Assembly (NCBI GenBank): GCA_029246995.1
Contig: JAQWMB010000024.1
Coordinates: forward strand, 1 to 44,128
Source: Dehalococcoidia bacterium
GTDB lineage: Bacteria; Chloroflexota; Dehalococcoidia; UBA2979
Reading direction: 5' to 3'
Length of the DNA stretch: 44,128 nucleotides
How positions within the stretch are numbered: the first letter of the stretch is position 1; every line of letters begins with the position of its first letter. Under the pieces are notes generated by a model. That model did no database searches. It worked only from the letters and a program-made list of their open reading frames with translations, and had not been told where the DNA came from. This document shows positions 25,275-34,336 of the stretch, piece by piece. A program made the position numbers and the translations under genes.

Positions 25275-26444
25275 ATGAGTAAATTAAGATTTTTAACAGC
25301 TGGTGAATCACATGGTAAAGGCCTGATAGCAACTATCGAGGGCTTGCCTGCTGGTGTGCCAATTACAGAATCATATATTAAAGAACAGCTCGCACGTAGG
25401 CAACGAGGTTACGGACGAGGTAAACGTCAAGAAATCGAAACAGATTTTGCTGAAATTATGTCAGGTGTAAGGTACGGGAAATCAATCGGATCTCCCATTT
25501 CACTATGGATAAAAAATGCCGATCGTAAAAATGCAAACTGGAATCACAGGATGGCTATTGATTCCGTAGATAATCCAGAGCCTGTGATGACTACTCCCAG
25601 ACCGGGTCATGCAGATCTAGTCGGTACACAAAAGTATAATTTTAATGATATTCGCCCAGTTTTAGAACGCGCTAGTGCTCGAGAAACTACTGCACGAGTT
25701 GCTGCAGGTGCCATTGCAAAAAGTTTATTAGATCTATTAAATATTAAGTTTGTCTCTAGAGTAGTTTCAATTGGTGATGTCATAGATGACTCTACAAAAA
25801 TTATTTGGGACGACATTGATAAATCACCTGTACATGTTAATTCAAAGAAAATTGAAAAACTCATGATTGATGAAATCGACAAAGCTAAAGAATTACATGA
25901 TACTCTAGGTGGCATTTTTGAAGTGCGTGCTATTGGCTCACCGATTGGTCTAGGAAGTTATTCACAATGGAATACACGTTTAGACGGATTAATTGCTCAA
26001 GCTATGTTATCAATTAATGCCGTCAAGGGAGTCGAAATTGGTGATGCTTGGCTTGCTGCATCTAGTAAAGGTTCAGAAGTTCAGGATATTATTAAGCCTA
26101 AAGCAAAATGGAATAAAATGCCTTGGAGTCGTGAAACTAATCATGCGGGAGGTATTGAAGGTGGCATATCGAATGGTCAAGATATTGTAGTACGTGCTGC
26201 AATTAAACCAATATCCACTGTAACCCAAAAATTGCCTACAGCTGACCTTTCTTCAGGTAATGAAGCAACCTCTTTTTATGAACGTTCAGATACATGCGTA
26301 GTCCCATCGGCTGCAGTTATTGGAGAAGCAATGCTTGCATTAGTTTTAGCACAAGAGGCATTATTAAAATTTGGTGGTGATAGCACTGAGGAATTTATAC
26401 GAAATTATGATGGTTATTGTGCATCAATAGGCATAAAAAAATAA
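25275..26444 (+). CDS. aroC: Chorismate synthase
   Basis: Converts EPSP to chorismate with reduced FMN as cofactor. The 389-residue sequence holds all three signature regions: GESHGKGLIATIEGLPAG at the N-terminus, RRQRGYGRGKRQEIETD, RPGHADLVGTQKY, RASARETTARVAAGAIAK, and NHAGGIEGGISNGQDIV. The ATG has no clear ribosome binding site, and the 46-base gap before it is AT-rich. EPSP synthase (aroA) and DAHP synthase are not in the window. Confidence 0.97.
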   Translation: MSKLRFLTAGESHGKGLIATIEGLPAGVPITESYIKEQLARRQRGYGRGKRQEIETDFAEIMSGVRYGKSIGSPISLWIKNADRKNANWNHRMAIDSVDNPEPVMTTPRPGHADLVGTQKYNFNDIRPVLERASARETTARVAAGAIAKSLLDLLNIKFVSRVVSIGDVIDDSTKIIWDDIDKSPVHVNSKKIEKLMIDEIDKAKELHDTLGGIFEVRAIGSPIGLGSYSQWNTRLDGLIAQAMLSINAVKGVEIGDAWLAASSKGSEVQDIIKPKAKWNKMPWSRETNHAGGIEGGISNGQDIVVRAAIKPISTVTQKLPTADLSSGNEATSFYERSDTCVVPSAAVIGEAMLALVLAQEALLKFGGDSTEEFIRNYDGYCASIGIKK

Positions 26445-26482
26445 TTTGATTATTTTCTCCAATTGGATTAGGGACTTGTAAA

Positions 26483-28159
26483 TTGTTATATCAATCGATC
26501 ATATTAATAGGATTGAGTGGCTCCGGTAAATCAACTGTTGCAAAGGAACTTGCTGCATTGATGTCATGGGTTCACATTGATTCTGATCAAGAAATCAAAT
26601 TACAAACTGGTAAAGATCCCGCAATGATTATTAAAAATGATGGCGAAAATGCTTTTCGTGATATCGAGCAAAAAATTATTTTAAACTTTCAATTTTCTCA
26701 AACAATTATTTCAATTGGTGGAGGTGCTTTTCAGTCTGAAAAAATTCGCAAACATTTATCTTCGCTCGGATTAATTATTTTCCTTGATGCACCTATAGGC
26801 ACTTTAATAGAAAGAGTTATAAGTGATAAGTCACAGATAAGACCGCTGCTCGGTAATAATAACGATGAAATTCAGAGTGCTTTCATAGAGATGAATAAAC
26901 GAAGAAGGTCTAATTTTATTAAAGCAGACATACAATTATTTACATTTAATCAAAGCCCTGAACTACTTGCTCGTTCCATCTTTTCAGCTTGGCTAAATGT
27001 AGATTCTATTGAAATAAACCAGGATCAAAGGACAGCTCGATTTAGTTCATCTAGTGGAGTGATGCTTCCTACTATACGAATAATGTCTGAGAATAAACAA
27101 TATCCAATTTGGGTAGGAGCAGGACTTCTAAAAGAAATGATCTCAATTATTAATAATATTGCTATGAATAGCAAGGTGTTTATAGTTATGGATGAAAACT
27201 TAGATAGATTGTATGCAAAGAAAATTGATGATTTATTTGCAGTAAGTAATATTAGCTATAATAAGTATGTCATGCAGCCTGGTGAATCTGAAAAAAAACT
27301 AGACAACGTTAATGCAGCATATAATTGGCTTGTTCATAATAATGTTGAAAGAAAAGATTTACTTGTCACTTTTGGTGGGGGCGTAGTTTGTGACTTCGGG
27401 GGTTTTGTTGCAGCTACTATTTTAAGAGGCATTAAACATTTGTCTATTCCAACAACTTTATTAGCAATGACAGATGCAGCAATTGGTGGCAAGACAGCAG
27501 TAAATTTACCAGAAAGTAAAAATATGATTGGCGCTTTTAAGCAACCAGACGGCATTATTGTAGATACTAATTTACTTGATACTTTACCAGAAAGAGAGAC
27601 AAAAGAAGGTATGGCTGAAATTATTAAGCATGCGATTATTTTTGACAAAGGTCTTTTTAATACATTGCAATCCTTTGAGCTTTTTCAAGGCAATAAAATT
27701 AATAATAATGATCTGTTGTTAGAAATCATTACTACGAGTATTCAACTAAAAAGTATGATTGTATCAGTGGATCCATTAGAAAAAAATATACGTAAATTAC
27801 TTAATTTTGGGCATACAGTTGGCCATGCATTGGAGTCATCATCTAAATATAAGATGCTTTTACATGGTGAAGCTGTTTCTATAGGAATGATTGCTGCTTC
27901 AAGAATATCAAATGATCTTGGTTTTTTGCATGATGATGATTTATTGAGTATAGAAAAAATATTGATCAAATATGATTTACCAATTAAGATATCTAATATT
28001 CAAGCATCAGATATTTTTAAATTGATGATGTATGATAAAAAAATTGTTGATGGTCAATTACAATTTATTTTATTAAATGAAATTGGCCATGCTTTTATTG
28101 AGAACAAGGTAGATGATAAAGTTGTCAGTAATGCAATTTCAGGAATTATCAGTGAGTGA
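26483..28159 (+). CDS. aroKB: Fused shikimate kinase / 3-dehydroquinate synthase
   Basis: One 558-residue polypeptide joins two shikimate-pathway enzymes. Residues 1 to about 175 are shikimate kinase: P-loop LIGLSGSGKSTVAKELA, IDSDQEI, FRDIEQKII and SIGGGAFQ. After a linker, residues from about 190 are dehydroquinate synthase: PGESEKKLDNV, GGGVVCDFGGFVAAT, IPTTLLAMTDAAIGGKTAVN, KNMIGAFKQP, and the metal ligands Glu in AEIIKH and His in GHTVGHALE and LHGEAV. Both active sites look intact. The start is TTG at 26483 with AGGG about nine bases upstream; no ATG is available before the P-loop. Similar fusions are known in Thermotogae. The end overlaps acylphosphatase. Confidence 0.95.
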   Translation: MLYQSIILIGLSGSGKSTVAKELAALMSWVHIDSDQEIKLQTGKDPAMIIKNDGENAFRDIEQKIILNFQFSQTIISIGGGAFQSEKIRKHLSSLGLIIFLDAPIGTLIERVISDKSQIRPLLGNNNDEIQSAFIEMNKRRRSNFIKADIQLFTFNQSPELLARSIFSAWLNVDSIEINQDQRTARFSSSSGVMLPTIRIMSENKQYPIWVGAGLLKEMISIINNIAMNSKVFIVMDENLDRLYAKKIDDLFAVSNISYNKYVMQPGESEKKLDNVNAAYNWLVHNNVERKDLLVTFGGGVVCDFGGFVAATILRGIKHLSIPTTLLAMTDAAIGGKTAVNLPESKNMIGAFKQPDGIIVDTNLLDTLPERETKEGMAEIIKHAIIFDKGLFNTLQSFELFQGNKINNNDLLLEIITTSIQLKSMIVSVDPLEKNIRKLLNFGHTVGHALESSSKYKMLLHGEAVSIGMIAASRISNDLGFLHDDDLLSIEKILIKYDLPIKISNIQASDIFKLMMYDKKIVDGQLQFILLNEIGHAFIENKVDDKVVSNAISGIISE

Positions 28160-28436
28160 TAAATTTAAACAAATCCATGCTATTGCAAAAGGACGTGTTC
28201 AACGAGTGGGATATCGTGCATTTTGCGTAGAAAATGCTACTGAACTTGGATTAATTGGATATTCACAGAATTTAACTAATGGAGATGTCCTTATTGTTGC
28301 TGAAGGTCCTGAAAGTGTCTTGAGAGAGTATGTTACTTTGCTACGGCAAGGCCCGAGGATGTCTAAGGTCAAAGAAGTTGAATTTCGTTGGGAAGAAGCC
28401 CAACAAGAATTTACTGGTTTTGAAATAAAATTGTAA
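28152..28436 (+). CDS. acyP: Acylphosphatase
   Basis: A 94-residue acylphosphatase hydrolysing carboxyl-phosphate bonds. The catalytic Arg is in GRVQRVGYRAF (the usual RVQGVGF with Arg for Gly) and the catalytic Asn in GYSQNLTNGDV. GTG at 28152 is chosen: AGGA precedes it by seven bases, it overlaps the aroKB stop by eight bases, and it gives the normal family length; ATG codons at 28113 and 28131 would add 13 and 7 residues within aroKB. The stop lies directly beside the moeA stop on the other strand. Confidence 0.93.
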   Translation: MSDKFKQIHAIAKGRVQRVGYRAFCVENATELGLIGYSQNLTNGDVLIVAEGPESVLREYVTLLRQGPRMSKVKEVEFRWEEAQQEFTGFEIKL

Positions 28437-29678
28437 TTACAGTAGTATCACTTTGACTTTTTTACCTTTATTGATTGATTTCTTATTAGACGGACATATT
28501 GCTAATCCATTGGCGAGAGACATTGATTGCAGGATACCAGAGCCTTGGTTTCCAGTTGTAGTTGCGTAATACTTATCCTTTGTTTTTTTTAATGACACTC
28601 TTGCATACACCTCTCTTCCATCAGCATTAATGATATTATTTTTTAGTATTGCCTCCACTGTTTGGAGGTTATTTGGATCTCGTCCCATCATTTTTAAAAT
28701 GGCAGGCTTAGCAAATATTTCAAAAGTGACCATTGCTGAAACAGGATTACCTGGCAGGCCTATATGAGGAACATGTTTTTGATCTTTGTCACGCAACATC
28801 CCAAACATTAAAGGTTTTCCTGGACGCATTTTTATCGACCAAAAATTCATCACGCCTTTTGTCATTAATACTGTTTTCATAAGATCGTAATCACCTTTTG
28901 ACACACCAGCAGAAGAAATTACGACATCTGATTTAGTAATTGCTAGTTGTATTTTCTTTTTTATGTCTGTTAAATTATCTTTTGCAATCTGTAAAACTAA
29001 AGGCTTTGCGCCAATTTTCAAAATTTGAGAAGCAAGCGAATAAGTATTTGAGTCATAAACTTGCCCAGGTTTAATAGGCTTAGGTGGGCGAATAATCTCA
29101 TCACCAGAAGAAATAATTGCTACTACTGGCTTTCTAATTACAGAAAGAGTTGCGATGCCAACAGAAGCAGCTAAGCCTATATGCGCTGGTTCCAGTGTTA
29201 TGCCTGCTTTAAGAATTACTTGTCCTTTTTTAGTATCTTCAGCTTTTCTTCTGATATTGTCCATTTTTTTAACTACTTTGTATAAGGTCACTTTAGTAGG
29301 AATATGCTTTGTTTGGGTAGTTAATTTATATTCATCAGTATCTTCAAATGGAATAACTGCATCTGCTCCATTAGGCACAACTGCCCCAGTCATAATTCGA
29401 ATTGCTTGTCCTTTTTGTAAAGTTTTTTTAAAGATATCACCTGCCTGAATAATGCCTACTATCTTTAGAGTCACTGGGTTTATATTAGCTCCAATGCTAT
29501 CACTAAATTTGATCGCATATCCATCCATGCTTGAGTTGTCCATTAAAGGAACATTGATTTTACTTTTAATGCTTTTTGCAAGGGTGTAATGGAGTGCATC
29601 TAACAACTTGACATCTATTGTGTCGAGTAATGTAATGTTTTCTAAAATGGTCTTTTGTGCCTTTTTAACTGTAAGCAT
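28437..29678 (-). CDS. moeA: Molybdopterin molybdotransferase
   Basis: Inserts molybdate into adenylylated molybdopterin. At 413 residues it has the full MoeA layout: NVPLMDNSSMDGYAI at the N-terminus, GDxI-type IRIMTGAVVPNGADAVIPFED, the MoaB/MogA-like core with SSGDEIIRPPKPIKPGQVYDSN and SSAGVSKGDYDLMK, and MRPGKPLMFGM with HIGLPGNPVSAMVTFE before the C-terminal domain. ATG 29678 is chosen over TTG 29690 because the TTG falls right behind the -10 element of a strong candidate promoter and would not be transcribed. It stands alone between convergent acyP and divergent pheS; no other cofactor genes are nearby. It implies at least one molybdoenzyme. Confidence 0.95.
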   Translation of the reverse strand: MLTVKKAQKTILENITLLDTIDVKLLDALHYTLAKSIKSKINVPLMDNSSMDGYAIKFSDSIGANINPVTLKIVGIIQAGDIFKKTLQKGQAIRIMTGAVVPNGADAVIPFEDTDEYKLTTQTKHIPTKVTLYKVVKKMDNIRRKAEDTKKGQVILKAGITLEPAHIGLAASVGIATLSVIRKPVVAIISSGDEIIRPPKPIKPGQVYDSNTYSLASQILKIGAKPLVLQIAKDNLTDIKKKIQLAITKSDVVISSAGVSKGDYDLMKTVLMTKGVMNFWSIKMRPGKPLMFGMLRDKDQKHVPHIGLPGNPVSAMVTFEIFAKPAILKMMGRDPNNLQTVEAILKNNIINADGREVYARVSLKKTKDKYYATTTGNQGSGILQSMSLANGLAICPSNKKSINKGKKVKVILL

Positions 29679-29691
29679 CTTGATGTTCAAC

Positions 29692-29720
29692 CTTATATAA
29701 TTATTTGTTAGGATTGTCTA
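29692..29720 (-). promoter_or_regulatory. Strong candidate sigma-70 type promoter of moeA
   Basis: On the minus strand TAGACA (29715-29720), a 17-base spacer and TATAAG (29692-29697) match the consensus at 5 of 6 bases each. The predicted start of transcription is only about six bases before the moeA ATG, so the mRNA would be nearly leaderless. Confidence 0.65.
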
Positions 29721-29789
29721 TTTAAACTTAATTTATCATACTAGATATGTAAGGATTCTTTGCTAAGTTTCTTTTTATATTTCTGTTAT

Positions 29790-29795
29790 TATAAT
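29790..29795 (+). promoter_or_regulatory. Candidate -10 element of pheST
   Basis: A perfect TATAAT lies 36 bases before the pheS start in the gap shared with moeA. The -35 region is AT-rich without a convincing hexamer. No attenuator or T-box structure is visible in the short leader. Confidence 0.4.
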
Positions 29796-29831
29796 TTTAA
29801 TAAGTTCATGAAGAAAAGTTGAAAATAACTA

Positions 29832-30836
29832 ATGTCATCGATGCAAGAACAGTTAAAAAATCTTAAAGACGAAGCAATTATTGCTTTAAACGAAATTAAT
29901 AACAAAGACAGCGTTATGCAATGGCGTTCTAAATATATAGGAAGAACCTCTAAATTAGCATCTGTTCTAAAAAATCTAAAAGACATTCCTCAAGAACAAA
30001 GAAAAGATGTAGGTCAATTAGTAAATGCAATTAAAAAAGATCTTGAATCAGCGTATTTACAAAGGATTGATGACTTGAACAATCTTGATATAGATACTCA
30101 TCCTTCTGTCGAAATAGATATCTCGTTACCTGGAATGCCTAGTCGCAATGGTGGATTACATCCAATTACTACAGCTTTAAATAAAACGCTTGATGTTTTA
30201 TCTAAATTAGGTTTTTCTTCAATAGAGGGACCAGAAGCAGAAACGAGTAAATATAATTTTGATAGCCTTAGAATACCTGATGATCATCCAGCAAGAGATA
30301 TGTGGGATACCTTTTGGTTAAATGCCTCTGATGCAGATGATCCATTGCTATTAAGAACTCATACAAGCCCTATGCAGATTAGATTTTTAGAAGAAAATGA
30401 TCCACCTATAAGAATCGCTGTTCCAGGTAAATGCTACAGGTACGAAGCAACTGATGCAACGCATGAGTGGATGATGCATCAGGTTGAGATATTAGCAATA
30501 GATAAAAATATTTCTATAAGTAATTTGAAAGGCACATTGCAATCATTTGCATATGAAATGTTTGGCTTGGATGCAAAGATAATGTTACGTAATTCATATT
30601 TTCCCTTTGTAGAACCTGGGGTTGAGATGGCTGTTTTTTTTCGTGGTCAATGGCTTGAGGTAATGGGAGCAGGGATGGTACATCCAGATATTATTAAAGC
30701 AGCAGGGTACGATCCATCTGTGTATACTGGCTTTGCTGCAGGCATGGGGATTGAACGCATTGCTATGTTGTTATGGGATATTGAAGATATTAGATATTTT
30801 TACCAAAATGACTTACGTTTTTTAAATAAGTTTTAA
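29832..30836 (+). CDS. pheS: Phenylalanyl-tRNA synthetase alpha subunit
   Basis: The 334-residue catalytic subunit of the alpha2beta2 PheRS. An N-terminal coiled coil (about residues 1-85) binds tRNA. The class II core shows GFSSIEGPEAETSKYNFDSL, LRTHTSPMQIRFL, GKCYRYEATDATHEWMMHQVE and, in motif 3, GFAAGMGIERIAMLLW. The ATG at 29832 lacks a strong ribosome binding site. pheT follows after 17 bases as in most bacteria. Confidence 0.97.
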   Translation: MSSMQEQLKNLKDEAIIALNEINNKDSVMQWRSKYIGRTSKLASVLKNLKDIPQEQRKDVGQLVNAIKKDLESAYLQRIDDLNNLDIDTHPSVEIDISLPGMPSRNGGLHPITTALNKTLDVLSKLGFSSIEGPEAETSKYNFDSLRIPDDHPARDMWDTFWLNASDADDPLLLRTHTSPMQIRFLEENDPPIRIAVPGKCYRYEATDATHEWMMHQVEILAIDKNISISNLKGTLQSFAYEMFGLDAKIMLRNSYFPFVEPGVEMAVFFRGQWLEVMGAGMVHPDIIKAAGYDPSVYTGFAAGMGIERIAMLLWDIEDIRYFYQNDLRFLNKF

Positions 30837-30853
30837 TGAAAGGCTAGTCATAC

Positions 30854-33298
30854 ATGTACGTATCCATGAATTGGATTAAAGAACACATTAAACTTTCGGA
30901 TGAAATATCTATTGATGAAATAGTAGATAAGCTAACCAAGGCATCAGTTGAAGTTGATGGAGTTCAAATAATAGGTGATTGGTGGGATACTACACTGATT
31001 CAAGTTGGTTTAGTAAAAGATATTAAGCCTCATCCAAATGCTGATAGATTACGCTTGGCTGATATTCAGCTTTCATCAAGTGATATACAGCGAGTTGTTT
31101 GCGGTGCTCCTAATTTAGCTGTGGGTCAAAAAATTATCTTTGCAAAGACTGGCTCAAAAGTTTTTAGTCCTAAAGATAATGAATATATGAAGTTGGAACA
31201 AGCCACAATTCGAGGAGTTGAGTCTAACGGAATGGTCCTTTCTGAGTCTGAGCTAGGAATCTCTGATAATCATGAAGGCATTTTAGTTTTAGACAATGAG
31301 TCTGAAATTGGCGTTTCTGCAAAAGATTTATTATCCGATGTCATTTTGGATGTCCATATATGGCCTAACAGACCAGATTTGATGAACATTATTGGAATTG
31401 CTAGAGAAATAGATTCAATTTTTAATAATGAATCTACTTTAAAACTACCAGAAATGAACTACGAAATTAAAGAAGATAAAAAAATTATTTTTCCTCAAAT
31501 CAAGGTTGATGATTATGCGCAATGTAGCAGATATATGGGTTTATTAATTAAGGATGTTACGATTGGAGAATCGCCAACTTGGCTGAAAGATAAGTTACGT
31601 TCAGTTGGCATGCGACCTATTTACAATGTAGTTGACATAACTAACTATGTAATGATGGAGCTAGGTCAACCACTTCATGCATTTGATTTTGATAAACTGA
31701 ATGGCTCTATTCAAGTTAGAAACGCAAAGGACAATGAGGTACTAACTACATTAGATGGTGAACTAAGGGAGTTGAATTCTGAAGATTTAGTGATTGCTGA
31801 TGATTCTGCTGTTATTGCTTTAGCAGGAGTCATGGGTGGGGCCAACTCAGATATTAATAATGATACAAACAGTGTCTTCTTAGAAGCTGCAAACTTTAAC
31901 CCAAATAGCATTAGAAGAACTTCACAAAAATATGATTTACGATCTGAAGCTTCAGCTCGTTTCGAACGAAACCTTCCACCATATCTTGCTGAAATTGCCA
32001 TTAAACGTGCTGCAAAATTGATAGAAGATATTTGTGGCGGGCACGCATGTCATGCGTTCGTGGACATCAATGACAAATTAGACTTAAATCCTCAATTAAT
32101 TGAAATGGATATTAATATAGTACGTCGTATATGTGGCATTGATGTTTCAGTAGATGAAGTTGTGGAAAAATTAAAGCTTCTTGGTTTTAAGCTACAATCT
32201 CATAATAAAGATATTTTACAAATCGAAATTCCTCTTTGGCGTACTGATGTACATATCATTGATGATTTAATTGAAGAATTTATTCGAATATATGGATATG
32301 ATACCGTGCCCTCAGTCCCTCTTAGTGGTGCCATACCAATGCATGATAAGCAAAACGTTGTTACTTTAAGAGATAATTTAAAAGACTTATTTGTGAACAA
32401 AGGATTCTATGAAGTTATTAATTATTCTTTAACAAAAAAAGAAAAAATTATTGATGTTCTTGGTGAAGAAGCTGTTACTGTCACTGTTCCAATAGAATTA
32501 AAAAATACACTATCTTCAGAACGTTCAGTGCTTCGAACTACAATGCGTCATTCTATCTTAGAAACAATTGATTATAATTTAAAAAATGGGCAAGAAAATA
32601 TTTGGATTTTTGAAGCAGGGCGGACGTATGCTTATAAAAATAAGAATCAGCAGGGTATTTATGAAAAAAGCCCTTTAGCAGAAGATGAATATATTGTGGG
32701 TGGCGTCTGCGCTAAGGATACTGACAGATTTGGCTTTAGTACTGATATGCCCATAAATTTTTTCGAAGTAAAGGGTATTTTGGAGTCAATTTTTTTAAAA
32801 ATGAAATTGATAGATCGATATATTGAGGCTGATATATTTGGGTTTACTCAAGAAGCAGCTGAAATACAAATAAATAATGAATCAATAGGCCTATTAGGCA
32901 TGATTGATTCTGCTACTTTGAAAAAATTTGATATCGCTGAAGAGGTTATTTTGTTTGAAATTAATCTGACAACTTTGCAATCACTTATTCAAGAGAGCAA
33001 TCACTTTGTTCCGTTTTCAAAATTCCCTGCTGTTATTAATGATATTGCACTGGTTGTGGATCAAAATATATCACATGAGCAAGTCTTAGAAGAACTAACT
33101 GATTCCCTACTAATTGTTAATGCTCAGTTATTTGATATTTATACAGGAGATCAAATTGATTCAAATAAAAAATCATTAGCTTTTAAGCTTACATTTCAAT
33201 CTCATGACAAAACATTAACTAATGATGAAGTCAAAGTAGAACAAGATAAAATTGTTGACAGAGTATCTAAAAAATTTGATGCAACCATTAGGCAATAG
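30854..33298 (+). CDS. pheT: Phenylalanyl-tRNA synthetase beta subunit
   Basis: The 814-residue beta subunit, which recognises tRNA-Phe and edits Tyr-tRNA-Phe. It begins with the usual MNWIKEHI segment, then a tRNA-binding EMAP-like domain (QVGLVKDIKPHPNADRLRL, VVCGAPN), the B3/B4 editing domain (YNVVDITNYVMMELGQPLHAFD), the B5 domain and a C-terminal ferredoxin-like anticodon-binding domain (FSKFPAVINDIALVVD). Two in-frame ATGs (30854 and 30866) are possible starts; AAAGG lies upstream of the first. It ends 15 bases from the convergent membrane-protein gene. Confidence 0.97.
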   Translation: MYVSMNWIKEHIKLSDEISIDEIVDKLTKASVEVDGVQIIGDWWDTTLIQVGLVKDIKPHPNADRLRLADIQLSSSDIQRVVCGAPNLAVGQKIIFAKTGSKVFSPKDNEYMKLEQATIRGVESNGMVLSESELGISDNHEGILVLDNESEIGVSAKDLLSDVILDVHIWPNRPDLMNIIGIAREIDSIFNNESTLKLPEMNYEIKEDKKIIFPQIKVDDYAQCSRYMGLLIKDVTIGESPTWLKDKLRSVGMRPIYNVVDITNYVMMELGQPLHAFDFDKLNGSIQVRNAKDNEVLTTLDGELRELNSEDLVIADDSAVIALAGVMGGANSDINNDTNSVFLEAANFNPNSIRRTSQKYDLRSEASARFERNLPPYLAEIAIKRAAKLIEDICGGHACHAFVDINDKLDLNPQLIEMDINIVRRICGIDVSVDEVVEKLKLLGFKLQSHNKDILQIEIPLWRTDVHIIDDLIEEFIRIYGYDTVPSVPLSGAIPMHDKQNVVTLRDNLKDLFVNKGFYEVINYSLTKKEKIIDVLGEEAVTVTVPIELKNTLSSERSVLRTTMRHSILETIDYNLKNGQENIWIFEAGRTYAYKNKNQQGIYEKSPLAEDEYIVGGVCAKDTDRFGFSTDMPINFFEVKGILESIFLKMKLIDRYIEADIFGFTQEAAEIQINNESIGLLGMIDSATLKKFDIAEEVILFEINLTTLQSLIQESNHFVPFSKFPAVINDIALVVDQNISHEQVLEELTDSLLIVNAQLFDIYTGDQIDSNKKSLAFKLTFQSHDKTLTNDEVKVEQDKIVDRVSKKFDATIRQ

Positions 33299-33313
33299 TT
33301 GGAATAAACTAGA

Positions 33314-33676
33314 TTAACCGTTTCGAGCTGATCGAAAAGACTTAATGCCATCAATTAAAAATAAAATTAAAGCAATGGATGTTATAGCACTTGCAAAGAC
33401 AGCCCAAGGACGTTCAGCATCACCTTTAATGAAATCAATGCCATCTGTTAATAGCATTGGAACGATACCAAGGATACCGATAAGAGCAACAGTGAGGGCT
33501 GCATGCATTGCATGTGGTCGTAATTTTTCATTGTTTGCAATATAGCCACAAAGAGCTAGTATTAATCCAAAAATACTTGGTATAAATGCTGATAAACTAC
33601 TGGTCCCACTTACAAGATATGTGAAGGGACCTAATAGTAATAGAATAATGCCATATCTGTATGCTGATTTTTGCAC
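33314..33676 (-). CDS. Small membrane protein of unknown function, 120 residues
   Basis: Not recognised. The 120-residue sequence has four likely membrane spans (about residues 9-26, 29-47, 57-78 and 88-107) with short basic ends (KSFRSARNG at the C-terminus). A glycine- and isoleucine-rich core without conserved charged residues suggests a structural or accessory membrane protein. GTG is the start: a perfect AAGGAG lies eight bases upstream. It starts 14 bases after the rplT stop, so it is expressed with the infC-rpmI-rplT operon, although no link to the ribosome is evident. Confidence 0.75.
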   Translation of the reverse strand: MQKSAYRYGIILLLLGPFTYLVSGTSSLSAFIPSIFGLILALCGYIANNEKLRPHAMHAALTVALIGILGIVPMLLTDGIDFIKGDAERPWAVFASAITSIALILFLIDGIKSFRSARNG

Positions 33677-33690
33677 GATGCATACTCCTT

Positions 33691-34041
33691 TTAATGATTT
33701 TTGGCAGTTTCTACGATTTCTTTAAAAGTATTTGGATTGTTAACAGCAATATCAGCAAGCATTTTACGATTCAAATTAATTCCTGCCTTGCTTATATTGT
33801 TAATAAATGTACTGTACGATACGCCATTTAACCTACAAGCTGCATTAATTCTGGTAATCCACAGACGTCTATAGTCACCCTTTTTCTTTCTTCTATGGAC
33901 GAATGCATAGTGTTGCGCATGAGTAAGTGACTCTCGTGCAACTTTATATGTTTTATGACGACGACCAGCATGGCCCTTTGTAAGCTTTAGAACAGCTTTA
34001 TGTCTTTGGTGTCCTGCTTTAGTATTTCTTGAACGTGTCAT
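33691..34041 (-). CDS. rplT: 50S ribosomal protein L20
   Basis: A 116-residue L20, an early assembly protein of the large subunit that in many bacteria also represses its own operon. The basic N-terminal tail ([19 protein letters not shown]) leads into the conserved [21 protein letters not shown] and the C-terminal [14 protein letters not shown]. It lies 15 bases after rpmI in the standard infC-rpmI-rplT order. No L20-binding leader structure could be identified by eye. Confidence 0.97.
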   Translation of the reverse strand: MTRSRNTKAGHQRHKAVLKLTKGHAGRRHKTYKVARESLTHAQHYAFVHRRKKKGDYRRLWITRINAACRLNGVSYSTFINNISKAGINLNRKMLADIAVNNPNTFKEIVETAKNH

Positions 34042-34056
34042 TTATTTCACCTATAG

Positions 34057-34263
34057 TTATTTAATTCCAGCATTTGGTAGCATTTTTTTAATTTTAGAAA
34101 CATGAGTCTTATGGACTGGACTCATTTTCTTTAAAGAATTTAACTTACTCCCACGCTTTTTCATTTTTTTATTATTTTTGTGATGACCAGTAATCAGCAC
34201 TTTGCCAGTACCAGTAATCTTGATGCGCTTCTTAAGACCTTTATGGGTTTTCATTTTTGGCAT
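34057..34263 (-). CDS. rpmI: 50S ribosomal protein L35
   Basis: A 68-residue L35. It begins with the family signature MPKMKTHKGLKKR, continues with a Lys-rich core and ends with the conserved KKMLP. ATG 34263 is the start because GGAA lies upstream at about eight bases and L35 proteins begin with this sequence; a TTG six codons upstream (34281) should be ignored. Its gap from infC (73 bases) is AT-rich and contains a 7-bp inverted repeat. Confidence 0.95.
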   Translation of the reverse strand: MPKMKTHKGLKKRIKITGTGKVLITGHHKNNKKMKKRGSKLNSLKKMSPVHKTHVSKIKKMLPNAGIK

Positions 34264-34316
34264 TTTAATATTCCAATTCAATAGTTAAAAATGATAACAG
34301 ATTTATATTTATAATC

Positions 34317-34335
34317 TATTTATATTAAATAAATA
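34317..34335 (-). repeat. 7-bp inverted repeat between infC and rpmI
   Basis: TATTTAT (34317-34323) and ATAAATA (34329-34335) flank ATTAA, right behind the infC stop. It is all A and T, so chance is a real possibility. Confidence 0.25.
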
Positions 34336-34336
34336 T

